Below are positions 9,115 to 17,649 of a stretch of DNA of 64,000 nt, piece by piece. The notes under the pieces are model-generated. The model was not told where the DNA came from. It saw only the letters and a program-made list of their open reading frames with translations, and searched no databases. This DNA comes from an alpha proteobacterium U9-1i (GTDB lineage Bacteria; Pseudomonadota; Alphaproteobacteria; Caulobacterales; Aquidulcibacteraceae), in NCBI GenBank assembly GCA_000974665.1, contig BBSY01000003.1, positions 1,116,001 to 1,180,000 of the forward strand. The letters are read 5' to 3'. The first letter of the stretch is position 1. Each line of letters begins with the position of its first letter. The position numbers were made by a program, and so were the translations under genes.

Positions 9115-9747
9115 TCAGTCCTCTTTTGGCTTCCGCGCACCGCCCTCAAGCGAGTCGAACACTGATTTCACAGTCTGAGAGACCGACATCTTTGGCGAGG
9201 CAAGGCCTTGGATCACCGCGCCGGATCCAATGGCGCCGACAAGGTCAAGTTCAGCGAACATTCGTTTCGCCGTTTTCGGGTCCATCCCATTCTCCACCAG
9301 GCGGGTCATGAGCTTCGCGTGGAGTTCGGCGCGCCGGCTCTGCATGAACGCACGCAGCGACGGGTTGCGGCACGCTTCGGCCGCCATCTCGAACGTAAGC
9401 GCAAGCTGCGACAGATCGAGCGATGCATCTTCGAAGCTCTTCAGGATTCTCGCACGATCGATGCCGGACTTCGGGCTCTTCGAAATGATTTCGAACGCGT
9501 GCTCGATCTGTGTTTCGACCTGCTCCAGAATGATCGCCTCAACGATCGCCGTCTTCGAGCCAAATATACGATAGAGAAGGCCCACGCTGACGCCGGCTTG
9601 GCTGGCGATGTCGTCCACTGTCGTCGCCTTGAACCCAGAGCTCGCGAAACAGCCCCGCGCCGCGTTCAAGATTTGCGCCCTTCTCACCGAAGGGTTCTCG
9701 CGTCGGCGCGGCGCGGCTTGAGCGATCGGTCGTCGTGGGGTTGCCAT
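9115..9747 (-). CDS. TetR-family transcriptional regulator
   Basis: A 210-residue repressor: a basic N-terminus, the TetR helix-turn-helix at about residues 22-68 (ILNAARGCFASSGFKATTVDDIASQAGVSVGLLYRIFGSK), then an all-helical ligand-binding domain. It is divergent from a CPBP membrane protease gene with a near-perfect 18-bp palindrome between them, so it likely controls that gene and itself. The ALDH7 gene lies downstream on the same strand, 76 bp away, and could be a second target. Ligand unknown. Confidence 0.88.
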   Translation of the reverse strand: MATPRRPIAQAAPRRRENPSVRRAQILNAARGCFASSGFKATTVDDIASQAGVSVGLLYRIFGSKTAIVEAIILEQVETQIEHAFEIISKSPKSGIDRARILKSFEDASLDLSQLALTFEMAAEACRNPSLRAFMQSRRAELHAKLMTRLVENGMDPKTAKRMFAELDLVGAIGSGAVIQGLASPKMSVSQTVKSVFDSLEGGARKPKED

Positions 9748-9827
9748 GACCTGAACCTACGCCATCAGCGCCCGAAATGCACTGAACGCCCGCTCATTAG
9801 GCTTGCATTCGCCGCTCATGTCGCTAT

Positions 9828-9845
9828 TGAGGGAGCGCTCACTCA
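9828..9845. promoter_or_regulatory. TetR-type palindromic operator
   Basis: TGAGGGAGCGCTCACTCA is an 18-bp palindrome with one mismatched pair, placed 17 bp before the GTG start of the CPBP gene and 80 bp before the TetR gene. Length, symmetry and position fit a TetR dimer site. Confidence 0.65.
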
Positions 9846-9861
9846 TTTTAGGAGGCAGCCG

Positions 9862-10725
9862 GTGAAAGCGATCCTTTGGTTCTTGGCCATCAGTTTTCTT
9901 CCCGCCTGGATAACTTGGGAGATCGCAATCGCATCGGGGCTCGATGTTCTGAGTTGGCAGATGCAGCTCTGTCTTGTGCCCGGCGCGTGCTGCCCGGCGG
10001 TCGCGACCTTCGTGGTGCGAAAATGGATTACGCATGAAGGCTTCGACGACGTGAAGCTGAGATTCAGTTCGGGCCGCTGGCTGCTCTACATCTTCGCTTG
10101 GTTGTTGCCGCTGCTCGTCGTCGCCGGCATGGCGGCGTTTGGTGTGGCTTTGGGACTTGGCACGCCGGACTTTTCACTCTCCCAAGCCATCGCCGCCCAA
10201 TCCGTCGGACGGGACCTGAGCATGATGGAAGGCGTTGGGCTCTTGATTGTACCGCAAGTGCTCCTGGTGGCGCTTGTCACCACGCCTATTCTGTTCGGCG
10301 AAGAGTTTGGCTGGCGCGGCTTCTTACAACGGCGGCTCTTTCCCAACGCACCGGCCGTTTCCGCGCTTGTCACCGGGCTTATCTGGGGCGTGTGGCACTA
10401 CCCGCTTATTTTGCGGGGTTACAATTATCCCGATCAACCACTCTTGGGCGCCGCACTGTTCACGGTGTTCACGATTCTCATCTCGTACGTGTTCGGGTGG
10501 TTCTACCGCAGAAGCGGCAGCATCTGGTGCAATAGCCTCGCGCACGCAGCGACAAACACCGTCGGCTCGCTGTCGCTGTTGTGGCTCGCCGGCATGGGTG
10601 GGCCGATCATCATCAGCTATGGCGGTGCACTGGCGCTACTCCCGCTCGCCGCTCTGACGATCGTCCTCGCTTTGATCGATCGCTTTCAGCCGGCGACGGC
10701 GCCGCCCCTGCCAATCCGCACCTAA
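9862..10725 (+). CDS. CPBP-family intramembrane glutamic protease
   Basis: Multi-helix inner-membrane protein (287 residues) of the CAAX protease/bacteriocin-processing (Abi) family. The three family motifs are present: EEFGWRG (Glu147, Glu148, Arg152), the IWGVWHYPL segment with the motif 2 histidine, and NSLAHAATN. Hydrophobic helices cover most of the chain. I chose the GTG at 9862 because a strong AGGAGG sits 7 bp upstream; the frame is open much further upstream but that sequence is antisense to the TetR gene. Substrate unknown; it may act in self-immunity or protein processing. Confidence 0.85.
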   Translation: MKAILWFLAISFLPAWITWEIAIASGLDVLSWQMQLCLVPGACCPAVATFVVRKWITHEGFDDVKLRFSSGRWLLYIFAWLLPLLVVAGMAAFGVALGLGTPDFSLSQAIAAQSVGRDLSMMEGVGLLIVPQVLLVALVTTPILFGEEFGWRGFLQRRLFPNAPAVSALVTGLIWGVWHYPLILRGYNYPDQPLLGAALFTVFTILISYVFGWFYRRSGSIWCNSLAHAATNTVGSLSLLWLAGMGGPIIISYGGALALLPLAALTIVLALIDRFQPATAPPLPIRT

Positions 10726-10927
10726 TTCGCGCGAGCCGGCGCGGCAACACCCAAAAACGCCGCTAAGCGGGCGTGAACCTCCGGGTTGGGCACACCCGCT
10801 CGTCGACGATTTTCGTGCGTAGGTACGCCTGCAGTGCAACGCGACGAACCGCAGCTCCGACGCGACGAAAAGCGCATCCGACTCGTCGTGTCTGCGCATC
10901 GCTCGAATGAGGCTACGGGAGCCTCTG

Positions 10928-12358
10928 ATGGGGCACACGATGGTCATGACCGCTCTGCGGACGATCGCCGCCGCCTTCACGTTCATCCTTGCCCTGAATA
11001 CCGCCGCGTTCGCCCAGGATCAGGGCAGCACGCGCGCACGGGCGGACACGGTTCTACAGGCGTGGGCGTCAGGTTCAGCGGAAGCTTACGAGGCCGCCGC
11101 GCGAGCGAACTTCACCGACGAGGCCTTCGCCCAGCGTACGCCCGAACAGCGCGCAAGCTTGGCTGCCCGCGTGGCGAGTGCGTTTGGCCGGTTCCAAGTG
11201 ACGGACGTGGCCGAGACGACGGAAGGCGTGCGCGCCAGCATTCGCGGCGAGAACGGCACTCCAGCTGTCGTCACTTTTACCTTCGACGCCGCGCACCGCA
11301 TCGCCTCGTTCACATTTGACCTGTCGCCCACCGGTGGGATGCCGCCGCCGCGAGAAGTCGCGCCGTCGGAACGCGCCTACGAGACGTCCGACGCGCTAGT
11401 GACTGTGGGTGATCACGTAATTTCGACGCGCCTCTATGCGCCGCGCGGGCGCACGACGTTTCCAGTGGTCGTGCTGATCCACGGCTCCGGGTCCAGCAGC
11501 AGGATCGACGCGCCCCTCACGCGGGTGCTCGCGCAAGCGTTTGCAGCGCGCGGCATCGGCAGCCTGTCGTACGACAAGAGAGGGACAGGAAACTCTACCG
11601 GCACATTCACCGGCGTCGATTTCGAAGCGCTCGGGGCCGATGCAGCGGCGATAGCCCGCTACGCGCGCCGCTTACCCCAAGCGGAGGCGGTTGGCTTTTG
11701 GGGCGAGAGCCAAGCCGGCTGGATCATGCCGTACGCGCTGAGGCGTGCACGATTTGCGCGCTTCGCCATCTTGGTGAGCGCGACCACCATCAGTCCCTTC
11801 GAGCAAGTGGCGTGGTGGCTCCGTCATCAGACGCTGAGCTGGGGTCTGACACCGGATGAGGCGGACGCGGCCGATCGCATGCATCGGGCGGTCACACTCT
11901 ACTACGCTGGACGCGGAACTTACGCCTCAGCGCAGGCGGAAGTGGATGCGAACCGCGGCGCGCCATGGTTCGATCGGGTCGTCAATCATCCTTACTGGGA
12001 CACAATGCCAAACGGGCGCCCCCTCGCCCCTGCTGAGTTGGCAGAAGCGCTGCGCGAACGTCCAGGCGACTTCGAGCTCACGAGCGCGGCGTCCTCATAC
12101 ATGGACTATCGCCCACACTATCGAAGGGTGACGCTGCCGACGTTGGCGATTTACGGCACTGCCGACGATCTTCAGCCGATCGATCGATCGCGCGCGTTGC
12201 TGGAGGAGGTCCTCCGGCGCGATCGCCGCCACGTGCACGAGTTTATCACTTACGAAGGCGCTAGCCACGATATGCAATCACCAGATGGCCGGGTGCGCAG
12301 CGACTATCTCGATGCCGTAACTCAATGGGCCGAGCGCCAATTTGCCGCTGCGCGCTGA
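10928..12358 (+). CDS. Exported alpha/beta hydrolase with N-terminal DUF3887-like domain
   Basis: A 476-residue secreted serine hydrolase. A Sec signal ending in ALNTAAFA-QDQ is followed by a ~100-residue domain with a DUF3887-like look (AWASGSAEAYEAAARANFTDE), then the hydrolase fold. The oxyanion strand is VVVLIHGSGSSS, the nucleophile elbow GESQAG (Ser261), the acid lies in IYGTADDLQP and the histidine in EGASHD. The architecture resembles exported esterases/peptidases of unknown substrate. The start is chosen at 10928, preceded by GGGAG; ATGs at 10907, 10940 and 10946 are alternatives. Confidence 0.82.
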   Translation: MGHTMVMTALRTIAAAFTFILALNTAAFAQDQGSTRARADTVLQAWASGSAEAYEAAARANFTDEAFAQRTPEQRASLAARVASAFGRFQVTDVAETTEGVRASIRGENGTPAVVTFTFDAAHRIASFTFDLSPTGGMPPPREVAPSERAYETSDALVTVGDHVISTRLYAPRGRTTFPVVVLIHGSGSSSRIDAPLTRVLAQAFAARGIGSLSYDKRGTGNSTGTFTGVDFEALGADAAAIARYARRLPQAEAVGFWGESQAGWIMPYALRRARFARFAILVSATTISPFEQVAWWLRHQTLSWGLTPDEADAADRMHRAVTLYYAGRGTYASAQAEVDANRGAPWFDRVVNHPYWDTMPNGRPLAPAELAEALRERPGDFELTSAASSYMDYRPHYRRVTLPTLAIYGTADDLQPIDRSRALLEEVLRRDRRHVHEFITYEGASHDMQSPDGRVRSDYLDAVTQWAERQFAAAR

Positions 12359-12374
12359 GCGTTCTACGCGTCAC

Positions 12375-13658
12375 TCAAATAAAGAAGACGGGCGCGAAGC
12401 CGCCGCCAGGCGTCCTGAAGTTTGTGGTCTGACCCTGATAGAGTCGCGCGGCCGCGAGGATCAGAACGCCGTCATAAGTGTAGAGGCGGACATCGCTTTT
12501 TCGCGCAACGCGAGCGCCGTCAACTTCGATCATACGCTCGCTCGGGACCGCGACTTCCTGAGCGATGTACTTGCGCTTGAGGATCTCTCCCCAGGCGCCC
12601 CGCGTGAGTTTCTCGCCGCGATAGACAGCCTTTCCTGCGTGTCCGTCTGCCGGCTTGAAGTAGTAACGCTTACGCTCAGCCCACAGCGCGTCTGCATTGG
12701 CCGCCGTCACCACAACACAAGGCGGGACGCCTCGCAGAGCCTCGACCTGCTCGGGCGGCAAGCCCCATGACGTCAGCAATGTCTGATCCGAAAGGTTGAT
12801 CAGATTCCGCTTGTCGGCAAGGAGGGCGTGATTGTGCGGGTTGGGCGTTACCACTGCCGCGCCATCGATATACGCCTCCCGCAACGCCCCATGCTCCGGC
12901 GCCTCGAAGGCAAAATCAGTGAGGCGATTGTAGACGAGGTCGATCGCGCGACCGTCGTGGTCCAGTAGCGCCCCATCCCTGTATTGCAGGGCGCTGGCGC
13001 TGACAATGACCACGTCGTAACCGGCGGCTTGCAAAAGGCGCTGCGCCAGTACGAACTCCGGATGGAGGTATTGCCCCTCTGGCTCGTCATCGACGATTGC
13101 GATCGAACGAAGAGGTGCATCGCCGCGCTGGCGGCGCCACTCACTCTCAAACATCGAGCGTACGACGTCTTCGAATGCGCCACTCCCATCCTCGCGCAGC
13201 GCCGCGTGCACCGGCTCGCAGCAAGCGAGCTGAGCGCGCGCAAGGAACGCGTTCAAGAACGCGCCGCCCGCGTTTGTGTTGACCTCGATGAGCTTGGGGC
13301 CGGCTTCCGTAATGTGGAAGTCGTACCCCATGAAGGCGCCTAGAGGCCCAAGATCGCGCTCCGCAATGACGCTGCGCTCCAGCGCTTGCGCTCGGTACTG
13401 TGGCAATCGCGTCGCCGCCTCGATCGCTTTCACCATGGAAAGCATGGCGGTGCGATCGGCCTTGGCGAGGAAGACCGGAGTCGTCGACACCAAGTGCGGG
13501 CGCTCCTTGAGGAGCGACGCGGCGAAATCCGCGCCCGCTTCCAAAGTCAGCGCGGCGTCGAACGCCGGGCGATCGAGCGTGACGCAAAAGCACTCTCTGT
13601 TGAGTACATCTGGCAAGGCACGATCGTGCCGCGCGATGGTGATCGCCGCCTCGCTCAT
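12375..13658 (-). CDS. Circularly permuted ATP-grasp enzyme, function unknown
   Basis: A 427-residue ATP-grasp superfamily protein whose blocks are out of the usual order. The metal-binding EVNTNAGG block, normally C-terminal, is at 125-132. The domain-opening ADKRNL is at 281-286, the nucleotide-binding YFKPADGHAGKAV at 333-345, and DVRLYTYDG at 389-397. The chain ends in a glycine-rich FRTPGGGFAP. A Cys-Cys pair is at 146-147. Such enzymes ligate carboxylates to amines or thiols via acyl phosphates; the substrate here is unknown. The ATG at 13658 overlaps the stop of the 37-residue peptide gene, so they are coupled and downstream of an ArsR with sensing cysteines. A glutathione-synthase-like role is an alternative to peptide modification. 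Confidence 0.75.
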   Translation of the reverse strand: MSEAAITIARHDRALPDVLNRECFCVTLDRPAFDAALTLEAGADFAASLLKERPHLVSTTPVFLAKADRTAMLSMVKAIEAATRLPQYRAQALERSVIAERDLGPLGAFMGYDFHITEAGPKLIEVNTNAGGAFLNAFLARAQLACCEPVHAALREDGSGAFEDVVRSMFESEWRRQRGDAPLRSIAIVDDEPEGQYLHPEFVLAQRLLQAAGYDVVIVSASALQYRDGALLDHDGRAIDLVYNRLTDFAFEAPEHGALREAYIDGAAVVTPNPHNHALLADKRNLINLSDQTLLTSWGLPPEQVEALRGVPPCVVVTAANADALWAERKRYYFKPADGHAGKAVYRGEKLTRGAWGEILKRKYIAQEVAVPSERMIEVDGARVARKSDVRLYTYDGVLILAAARLYQGQTTNFRTPGGGFAPVFFI

Positions 13659-13768
13659 AGGCACGGACACTTGGGCGTCAGGCAGAACCACCCCGCCAGA
13701 ATAGCCCAGAGCCCACGCAGCGATTGTTCGTGGTCCTTGCCCCCGACATGCACGGCGAGGAGCTTCAT
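13655..13768 (-). CDS. 37-residue cysteine-tailed peptide
   Basis: A very small gene between the second arsR and the ATP-grasp gene, with ATGA overlaps on both sides. The peptide starts MKLLAVHVGGKDHEQSL, has a short hydrophobic segment (GLWAILAGWF, residues 19-28) and ends FCLTPKCPCL with cysteines at 29, 34 and 36. Two flush ATGA junctions argue that it is translated. It resembles no small protein I know. It could be a substrate of the ATP-grasp enzyme, a three-thiolate metalloid ligand, or a membrane-associated accessory subunit. These are inferences; only the reading frame, overlaps and composition are seen. Confidence 0.65.
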   Translation of the reverse strand: MKLLAVHVGGKDHEQSLRGLWAILAGWFCLTPKCPCL

Positions 13769-14088
13769 GACGCTTTCCTTCTGGTCGACGCCGCGGGCGC
13801 ACAGCTTGCACCGCAGCAATTCTCGGTGAGAAAGCCAACAAGACCGTTCATCGAGTCGAAGTCGGCGGAATAAACGAGCGAACGGCTCTCACGGCGCTGT
13901 TCGATGAGGCCCGCGCGCGTCAGGTGCGCGAGATGAAACGAGAGCGAGGACGCCGGCATGTCGAGCTTCTCGGCAATCGCGCCGGCTGGCCGCCCTGCGG
14001 GGCCCGCCTGCACCAACAACCGATAAATGGCCAGGCGATGCGCGTTGGCGAGAGCGCCCAACGCTTCAACCGCTTCCACATTCTTCAT
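13765..14088 (-). CDS. arsR: ArsR-family repressor with C-terminal cysteine sensor
   Basis: A 107-residue winged-helix repressor (ALANAHRLAIYRLLVQAGPAG, then LDMPASSLSFHLAHLTRAGLIEQRRESRSLVY). The tail LTENCCGASC carries Cys91, Cys92 and Cys96. A similar vicinal pair plus third cysteine near the C-terminus binds As(III)/Sb(III) in the Acidithiobacillus type of ArsR, so a thiophilic metalloid is the likely inducer. The ATG at 14088 is used; the longer frame to 14229 lacks conserved sequence. It is the first gene of a coupled three-gene operon and has an inverted repeat right at its start. No arsenic efflux or reductase gene is in the window. Confidence 0.88.
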   Translation of the reverse strand: MKNVEAVEALGALANAHRLAIYRLLVQAGPAGRPAGAIAEKLDMPASSLSFHLAHLTRAGLIEQRRESRSLVYSADFDSMNGLVGFLTENCCGASCAPAASTRRKAS

Positions 14089-14112
14089 TCGATATTTCCA
14101 GTATCCTCGAAT
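14087..14112. promoter_or_regulatory. Probable ArsR autoregulatory site
   Basis: ATTCGA (14087-14092) and TCGAAT (14107-14112) are reverse complements, with inner GATA/TATC (14091-14094, 14102-14105) also in dyad. The site touches the arsR start codon, as expected for a repressor blocking its own promoter. Confidence 0.55.
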
Positions 14113-14281
14113 TGTTGAACCGTCAAGCCAACACGCGGTCTTTTCGCAGCGGCCCTCTTTGCTTTCTTCGCCATGAGTTTCTCGTGCGCATTCTCGCGCG
14201 GCTCGGGCGATGACAGAAATTTCCTTCATTTATTTTAACGCGACTTAACCCGCGTTCGAGCCAGCGCACAGCGCGAAGAGT

Positions 14282-14974
14282 TCAATCCCGCTTCTGTAGA
14301 CGATACCCAAAACCCGCGTCGGCGAGCAGCAGCTTGGGATGCTGTGGGTCATCCTCGATCTTCTCGCGCACCTGTCCGACATAGACACGCAGATACCGGA
14401 TGTCCGCGTCCGCCGATCCCCACACCGCGCGCAGCAGGTCTTCGTGGGTGACGGGTGCGCCGACCCTCAATGCGAGCTCGGCGAGGAGATCGAACTCCTT
14501 GCGCGAGAGCTTCACTTCATGCCCCGCTTTCCGCACCCTGCGGCCGGGCAGATCAATCTCGAGATCACCGGCGGTTACGATCGGTGGCGCCCCGCGCATC
14601 TGAATGCCGTGCCGGAGCGCCGATCGGACGCGCGCCACCAACTCAGCGACACCAAACGGCTTCGTCACGTAGTCATCGGCGCCAAGATCAAGCGCCCTCA
14701 CCTTCGAGTCTTCGTCACTGCGTGCCGTCAGCACGATGATCGGTGTGTGGTCCCCAGCTCGTCTCAGCCCCGCCAGGAATTCCATCCCGTCTCCATCGGG
14801 AAGGCCAAGATCCAAGATCACAAGGTCTTTGGCGCGCGCCACCGCCGAACGCGCTGACGCGACAGTGCCGGCCTCGTCGGTTTGATACCCTTCTGCCTTC
14901 AGCGTGGCGATCAGCGTCGATCGCAATGAGCGGTCGTCCTCAACCACCAAGATACGCTGGAGATCACTCGGCAT
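14282..14974 (-). CDS. kdpE: Kdp response regulator
   Basis: OmpR-family response regulator (230 residues) activating the kdp operon when phosphorylated by KdpD. Receiver domain: acidic pair Asp13/Asp14, phospho-acceptor Asp55 in VILDLGLPDGDG, and the KPFG lysine. The C-terminal winged helix includes VKLSRKEFDLLAELALRVGAPVTHEDLL and VYVGQVREKIEDD. The start at 14974 is 4 bp after the kdpD stop, so the two are co-translated. It is the last gene of the leftward locus. Confidence 0.95.
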   Translation of the reverse strand: MPSDLQRILVVEDDRSLRSTLIATLKAEGYQTDEAGTVASARSAVARAKDLVILDLGLPDGDGMEFLAGLRRAGDHTPIIVLTARSDEDSKVRALDLGADDYVTKPFGVAELVARVRSALRHGIQMRGAPPIVTAGDLEIDLPGRRVRKAGHEVKLSRKEFDLLAELALRVGAPVTHEDLLRAVWGSADADIRYLRVYVGQVREKIEDDPQHPKLLLADAGFGYRLQKRD

Positions 14975-14978
14975 GAAG

Positions 14979-17645
14979 TCAGGCGTCCAAGACAGGCAGT
15001 ACGATGCGCACGCAGGCGCCGGTGCGGTCCGACCGGTTGCTCGCGCTAATCGTCCCACCTTGCGCCGTCAGAAAGCCCCTCGCAATCGCGAGACCCAGGC
15101 CAGTCCCCGGCGGGCGCCCATCTCCCTCAACGCCGCGCACGAATTTCTCAAACAGATGAGGTAACGCACCTTCTGGAAAGCCCGCTCCTTCATCGAGAAC
15201 CTCGATGGCGACTTGATTGTCCTGCCTGAATGCGCGCACCAGAATTGTGCTCTCGGGGGGCGCGTACTTGCCGGCATTCTCCAGCACATTGGCGAGAGCT
15301 GACTCCGCCAACGCGCGATCAACAAGGACCTGCGGCAAGCCGGTCGACACGTCGTGGGACACAAACTTCCCGCCGATGGCCCCGCGAGCGCGATCCTGTG
15401 CAGCCTCGACGATGTCGGCGACTTCAGCGGGCTCGCGCTTCACGCGCACAACGCCCGCGTCGATGCGCGTCATGTCCAGCAGGTTTTGCAACAACTGCGA
15501 TAGCTTCTCAGCTTCGCTCGCCGCCGTTTCCAACAAGGTTCGCCGCGTCGCTGCGTCGTGCTTTTCTTCATACTTGAGGACGCTCTCGACGGCGTTGCGG
15601 ATTGTCGACAACGGGGTTCGCAAGTCATGTGAGACCGATGAGAGCAAGGTCCCCTTCAGCCTCTCGCTCTCCGCCTCAACGCGCGCATCCGCTGCTTCAT
15701 GCGCGAACCGGGCGCGATCCAGCGCAACACCGGCTTGGGCGCTGATTAGGTCGAGAATGCGCCGCTGGTCTGGATCGAGCCGCGTTGCATCGTCATGCGG
15801 CCGCACGCCAACGACGCCAACCGAACCCCGTTCGCCCGGAATTGGCAGAAACAACCAACGAGCGCCAGCCAGTGTGTCTGATCCCCATCCAGCCGCACGC
15901 CGCTGATTGAACGCCCATTTGGCGGCCGCCAAATCATCGGCGCCAAGCAATTCAGGTCCAGGAGCCTCGGCGATAAGTTCCAGATCGTTAGTTCGCGACG
16001 ACAGCACCACCACGCGCGCCATCAAGAGGTTCGAAGCGGTCTCCGCGGTACTGCCGGCGATCTGGGACTCATCCTCCGCCCCGACGAGACTACGCGCGAA
16101 TGTTTCGAGATCCGCCGCTCGCCGCGCCTGTCGGCGTGCAATCAAGGTCTGAGCGCGGGTCCTAGCGGCGACGCCGCTCACCAAGATCGCTACGCCCACG
16201 AAGAAGACGTTGGCGTAGATGTTGGACGGATCCGCGATCGTGAATGTGTAGAGCGGCGGGATAAGGAAGAAGTTGTAGGCGAGCGCAGAAATGAGCGCCG
16301 TGTAGATGGAGACCGCCATCCCATAGCGGATCGCAGTAGCGATGACTCCCAACACGAACACCAGTGAAATGTTTGGCAGGTCGGCGACCTGATCGAGAAG
16401 GATCGCAAATCCCGCCGCGATGGCGACGAAGACCGTTGCCATGACGTAAGCGCCTGGCTCTCCCAATGGCAGGCCGAGAGCGTCACCAAGGAGCGATCCC
16501 GTTTGACGGTCGTCTCTCGGGCAAATCTCTATGGCGATGTCGCCGACCTCGCGCACAAGCCGCCGGATGATCGAGCCGCGAAAGAGCTCGATCCAAAGCG
16601 GACGAGACGCGCCAGCGACAACGATGTGCGTGACGTTCTGCTCGCGCGCGTACGCCAGGATTTCAGCCGCGGGATCGTCACCATTCAGGGATCGCGTATC
16701 CGCGCCCAATTCCTCCGCCAGACGGAACGCATCAAGGAGGCCGTTGCGCGCGCTCCTCGCGCTGCGCTCTGATTCAGGCGTGGCGACGTGCACAGCTTCC
16801 CATGGCGCTCGCAGGCGATCGGCCAACCTTTTGGCGCGCCGGACGACGGTCAGCGACGCCGGCGTGCCATCAATGCACGCGAGCACACGCTCGCTCGCGG
16901 CCCAAGGGCCTTCAATGCCTTGCTGCGCCATGTGCGCGCGCATGGCGTCGTCCACACGCTCGGCAGCCCGCCGTAATGCAAGCTCACGCAAGGCGGTGAT
17001 GTTTCCGGCCGTGAAGAAGTTCGCTAGAGCACGCTGGGCGACTTCGGCGGGGTAGACTTTCCCGTCACGCAGGCGTTGCTGCAGCTCCTCGGGCGTGATG
17101 TCGACGACCTCTATGTCGTCAGCGAGGGCCAGCACGCTGTCGGGCACGGTCTCGCGAACCTGTACGCTGGTGATCTTAGCGACAACGTCGTTTGCGCTTT
17201 CGAGATGCTGAACGTTCATGGTCGAGAAGACGTCGATCCCAGCCGCGAGCAACTCCTGCACATCCATCCAACGTTTGGGATGACGCGAACCATCGACATT
17301 GGTGTGCGCCAGCTCGTCGACGAGCACGACCTTGGGGCGCCGCTTCAGGATGGCGTCGATATCCATCTCCTTCAACGTCTGGCCCCGATAGGAGATCTGG
17401 CGCCTGGGAATGACCTCGAGCCCGGAGATCAGGTTTCTGGTCTCCTCACGGGCATGATGCTCGACAACGCCAATCACCACATCGACATGCTCGCGCTTCT
17501 TGTCGTGCGCTTCTAGCAGCATCTCGTAGGTCTTGCCGACGCCCGGCGCTGCGCCAAGGAAGAGCTTCAACCGGCCACGACCCTCCTTCGACACCAGCTT
17601 GAGCAAGGCGTCCGGTGAACGGCGGGATTGGTCGGCGTTCGGCAT
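14979..17645 (-). CDS. kdpD: Osmosensitive K+ sensor histidine kinase
   Basis: An 888-residue inner-membrane sensor kinase. N-terminal KdpD domain with Walker A GAAPGVGKT (31-39) and VLVDELAHTNVDGSRHPKRW; then a universal-stress-protein-like domain (about 250-370). Four clustered transmembrane helices follow (about 400-500: GAYVMATVFVAIAAGFAILL, ISLVFVLGVIATAIRYG and others), then a GAF-like region, the H-box SVSHDLRTPLSTI and a HATPase ending GTGLGLAIARGF. The start at 17645 is 4 bp after the kdpC stop. It senses K+ limitation and phosphorylates KdpE. Confidence 0.96.
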   Translation of the reverse strand: MPNADQSRRSPDALLKLVSKEGRGRLKLFLGAAPGVGKTYEMLLEAHDKKREHVDVVIGVVEHHAREETRNLISGLEVIPRRQISYRGQTLKEMDIDAILKRRPKVVLVDELAHTNVDGSRHPKRWMDVQELLAAGIDVFSTMNVQHLESANDVVAKITSVQVRETVPDSVLALADDIEVVDITPEELQQRLRDGKVYPAEVAQRALANFFTAGNITALRELALRRAAERVDDAMRAHMAQQGIEGPWAASERVLACIDGTPASLTVVRRAKRLADRLRAPWEAVHVATPESERSARSARNGLLDAFRLAEELGADTRSLNGDDPAAEILAYAREQNVTHIVVAGASRPLWIELFRGSIIRRLVREVGDIAIEICPRDDRQTGSLLGDALGLPLGEPGAYVMATVFVAIAAGFAILLDQVADLPNISLVFVLGVIATAIRYGMAVSIYTALISALAYNFFLIPPLYTFTIADPSNIYANVFFVGVAILVSGVAARTRAQTLIARRQARRAADLETFARSLVGAEDESQIAGSTAETASNLLMARVVVLSSRTNDLELIAEAPGPELLGADDLAAAKWAFNQRRAAGWGSDTLAGARWLFLPIPGERGSVGVVGVRPHDDATRLDPDQRRILDLISAQAGVALDRARFAHEAADARVEAESERLKGTLLSSVSHDLRTPLSTIRNAVESVLKYEEKHDAATRRTLLETAASEAEKLSQLLQNLLDMTRIDAGVVRVKREPAEVADIVEAAQDRARGAIGGKFVSHDVSTGLPQVLVDRALAESALANVLENAGKYAPPESTILVRAFRQDNQVAIEVLDEGAGFPEGALPHLFEKFVRGVEGDGRPPGTGLGLAIARGFLTAQGGTISASNRSDRTGACVRIVLPVLDA

Positions 17646-17649
17646 GACC

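Noticed and set aside
9208-9861. N-terminal extension of the CPBP protease frame
   Set aside because: The frame is open but antisense to the TetR gene, with arginine/histidine-rich shuffled composition. The AGGAGG and GTG at 9862 mark the true start.
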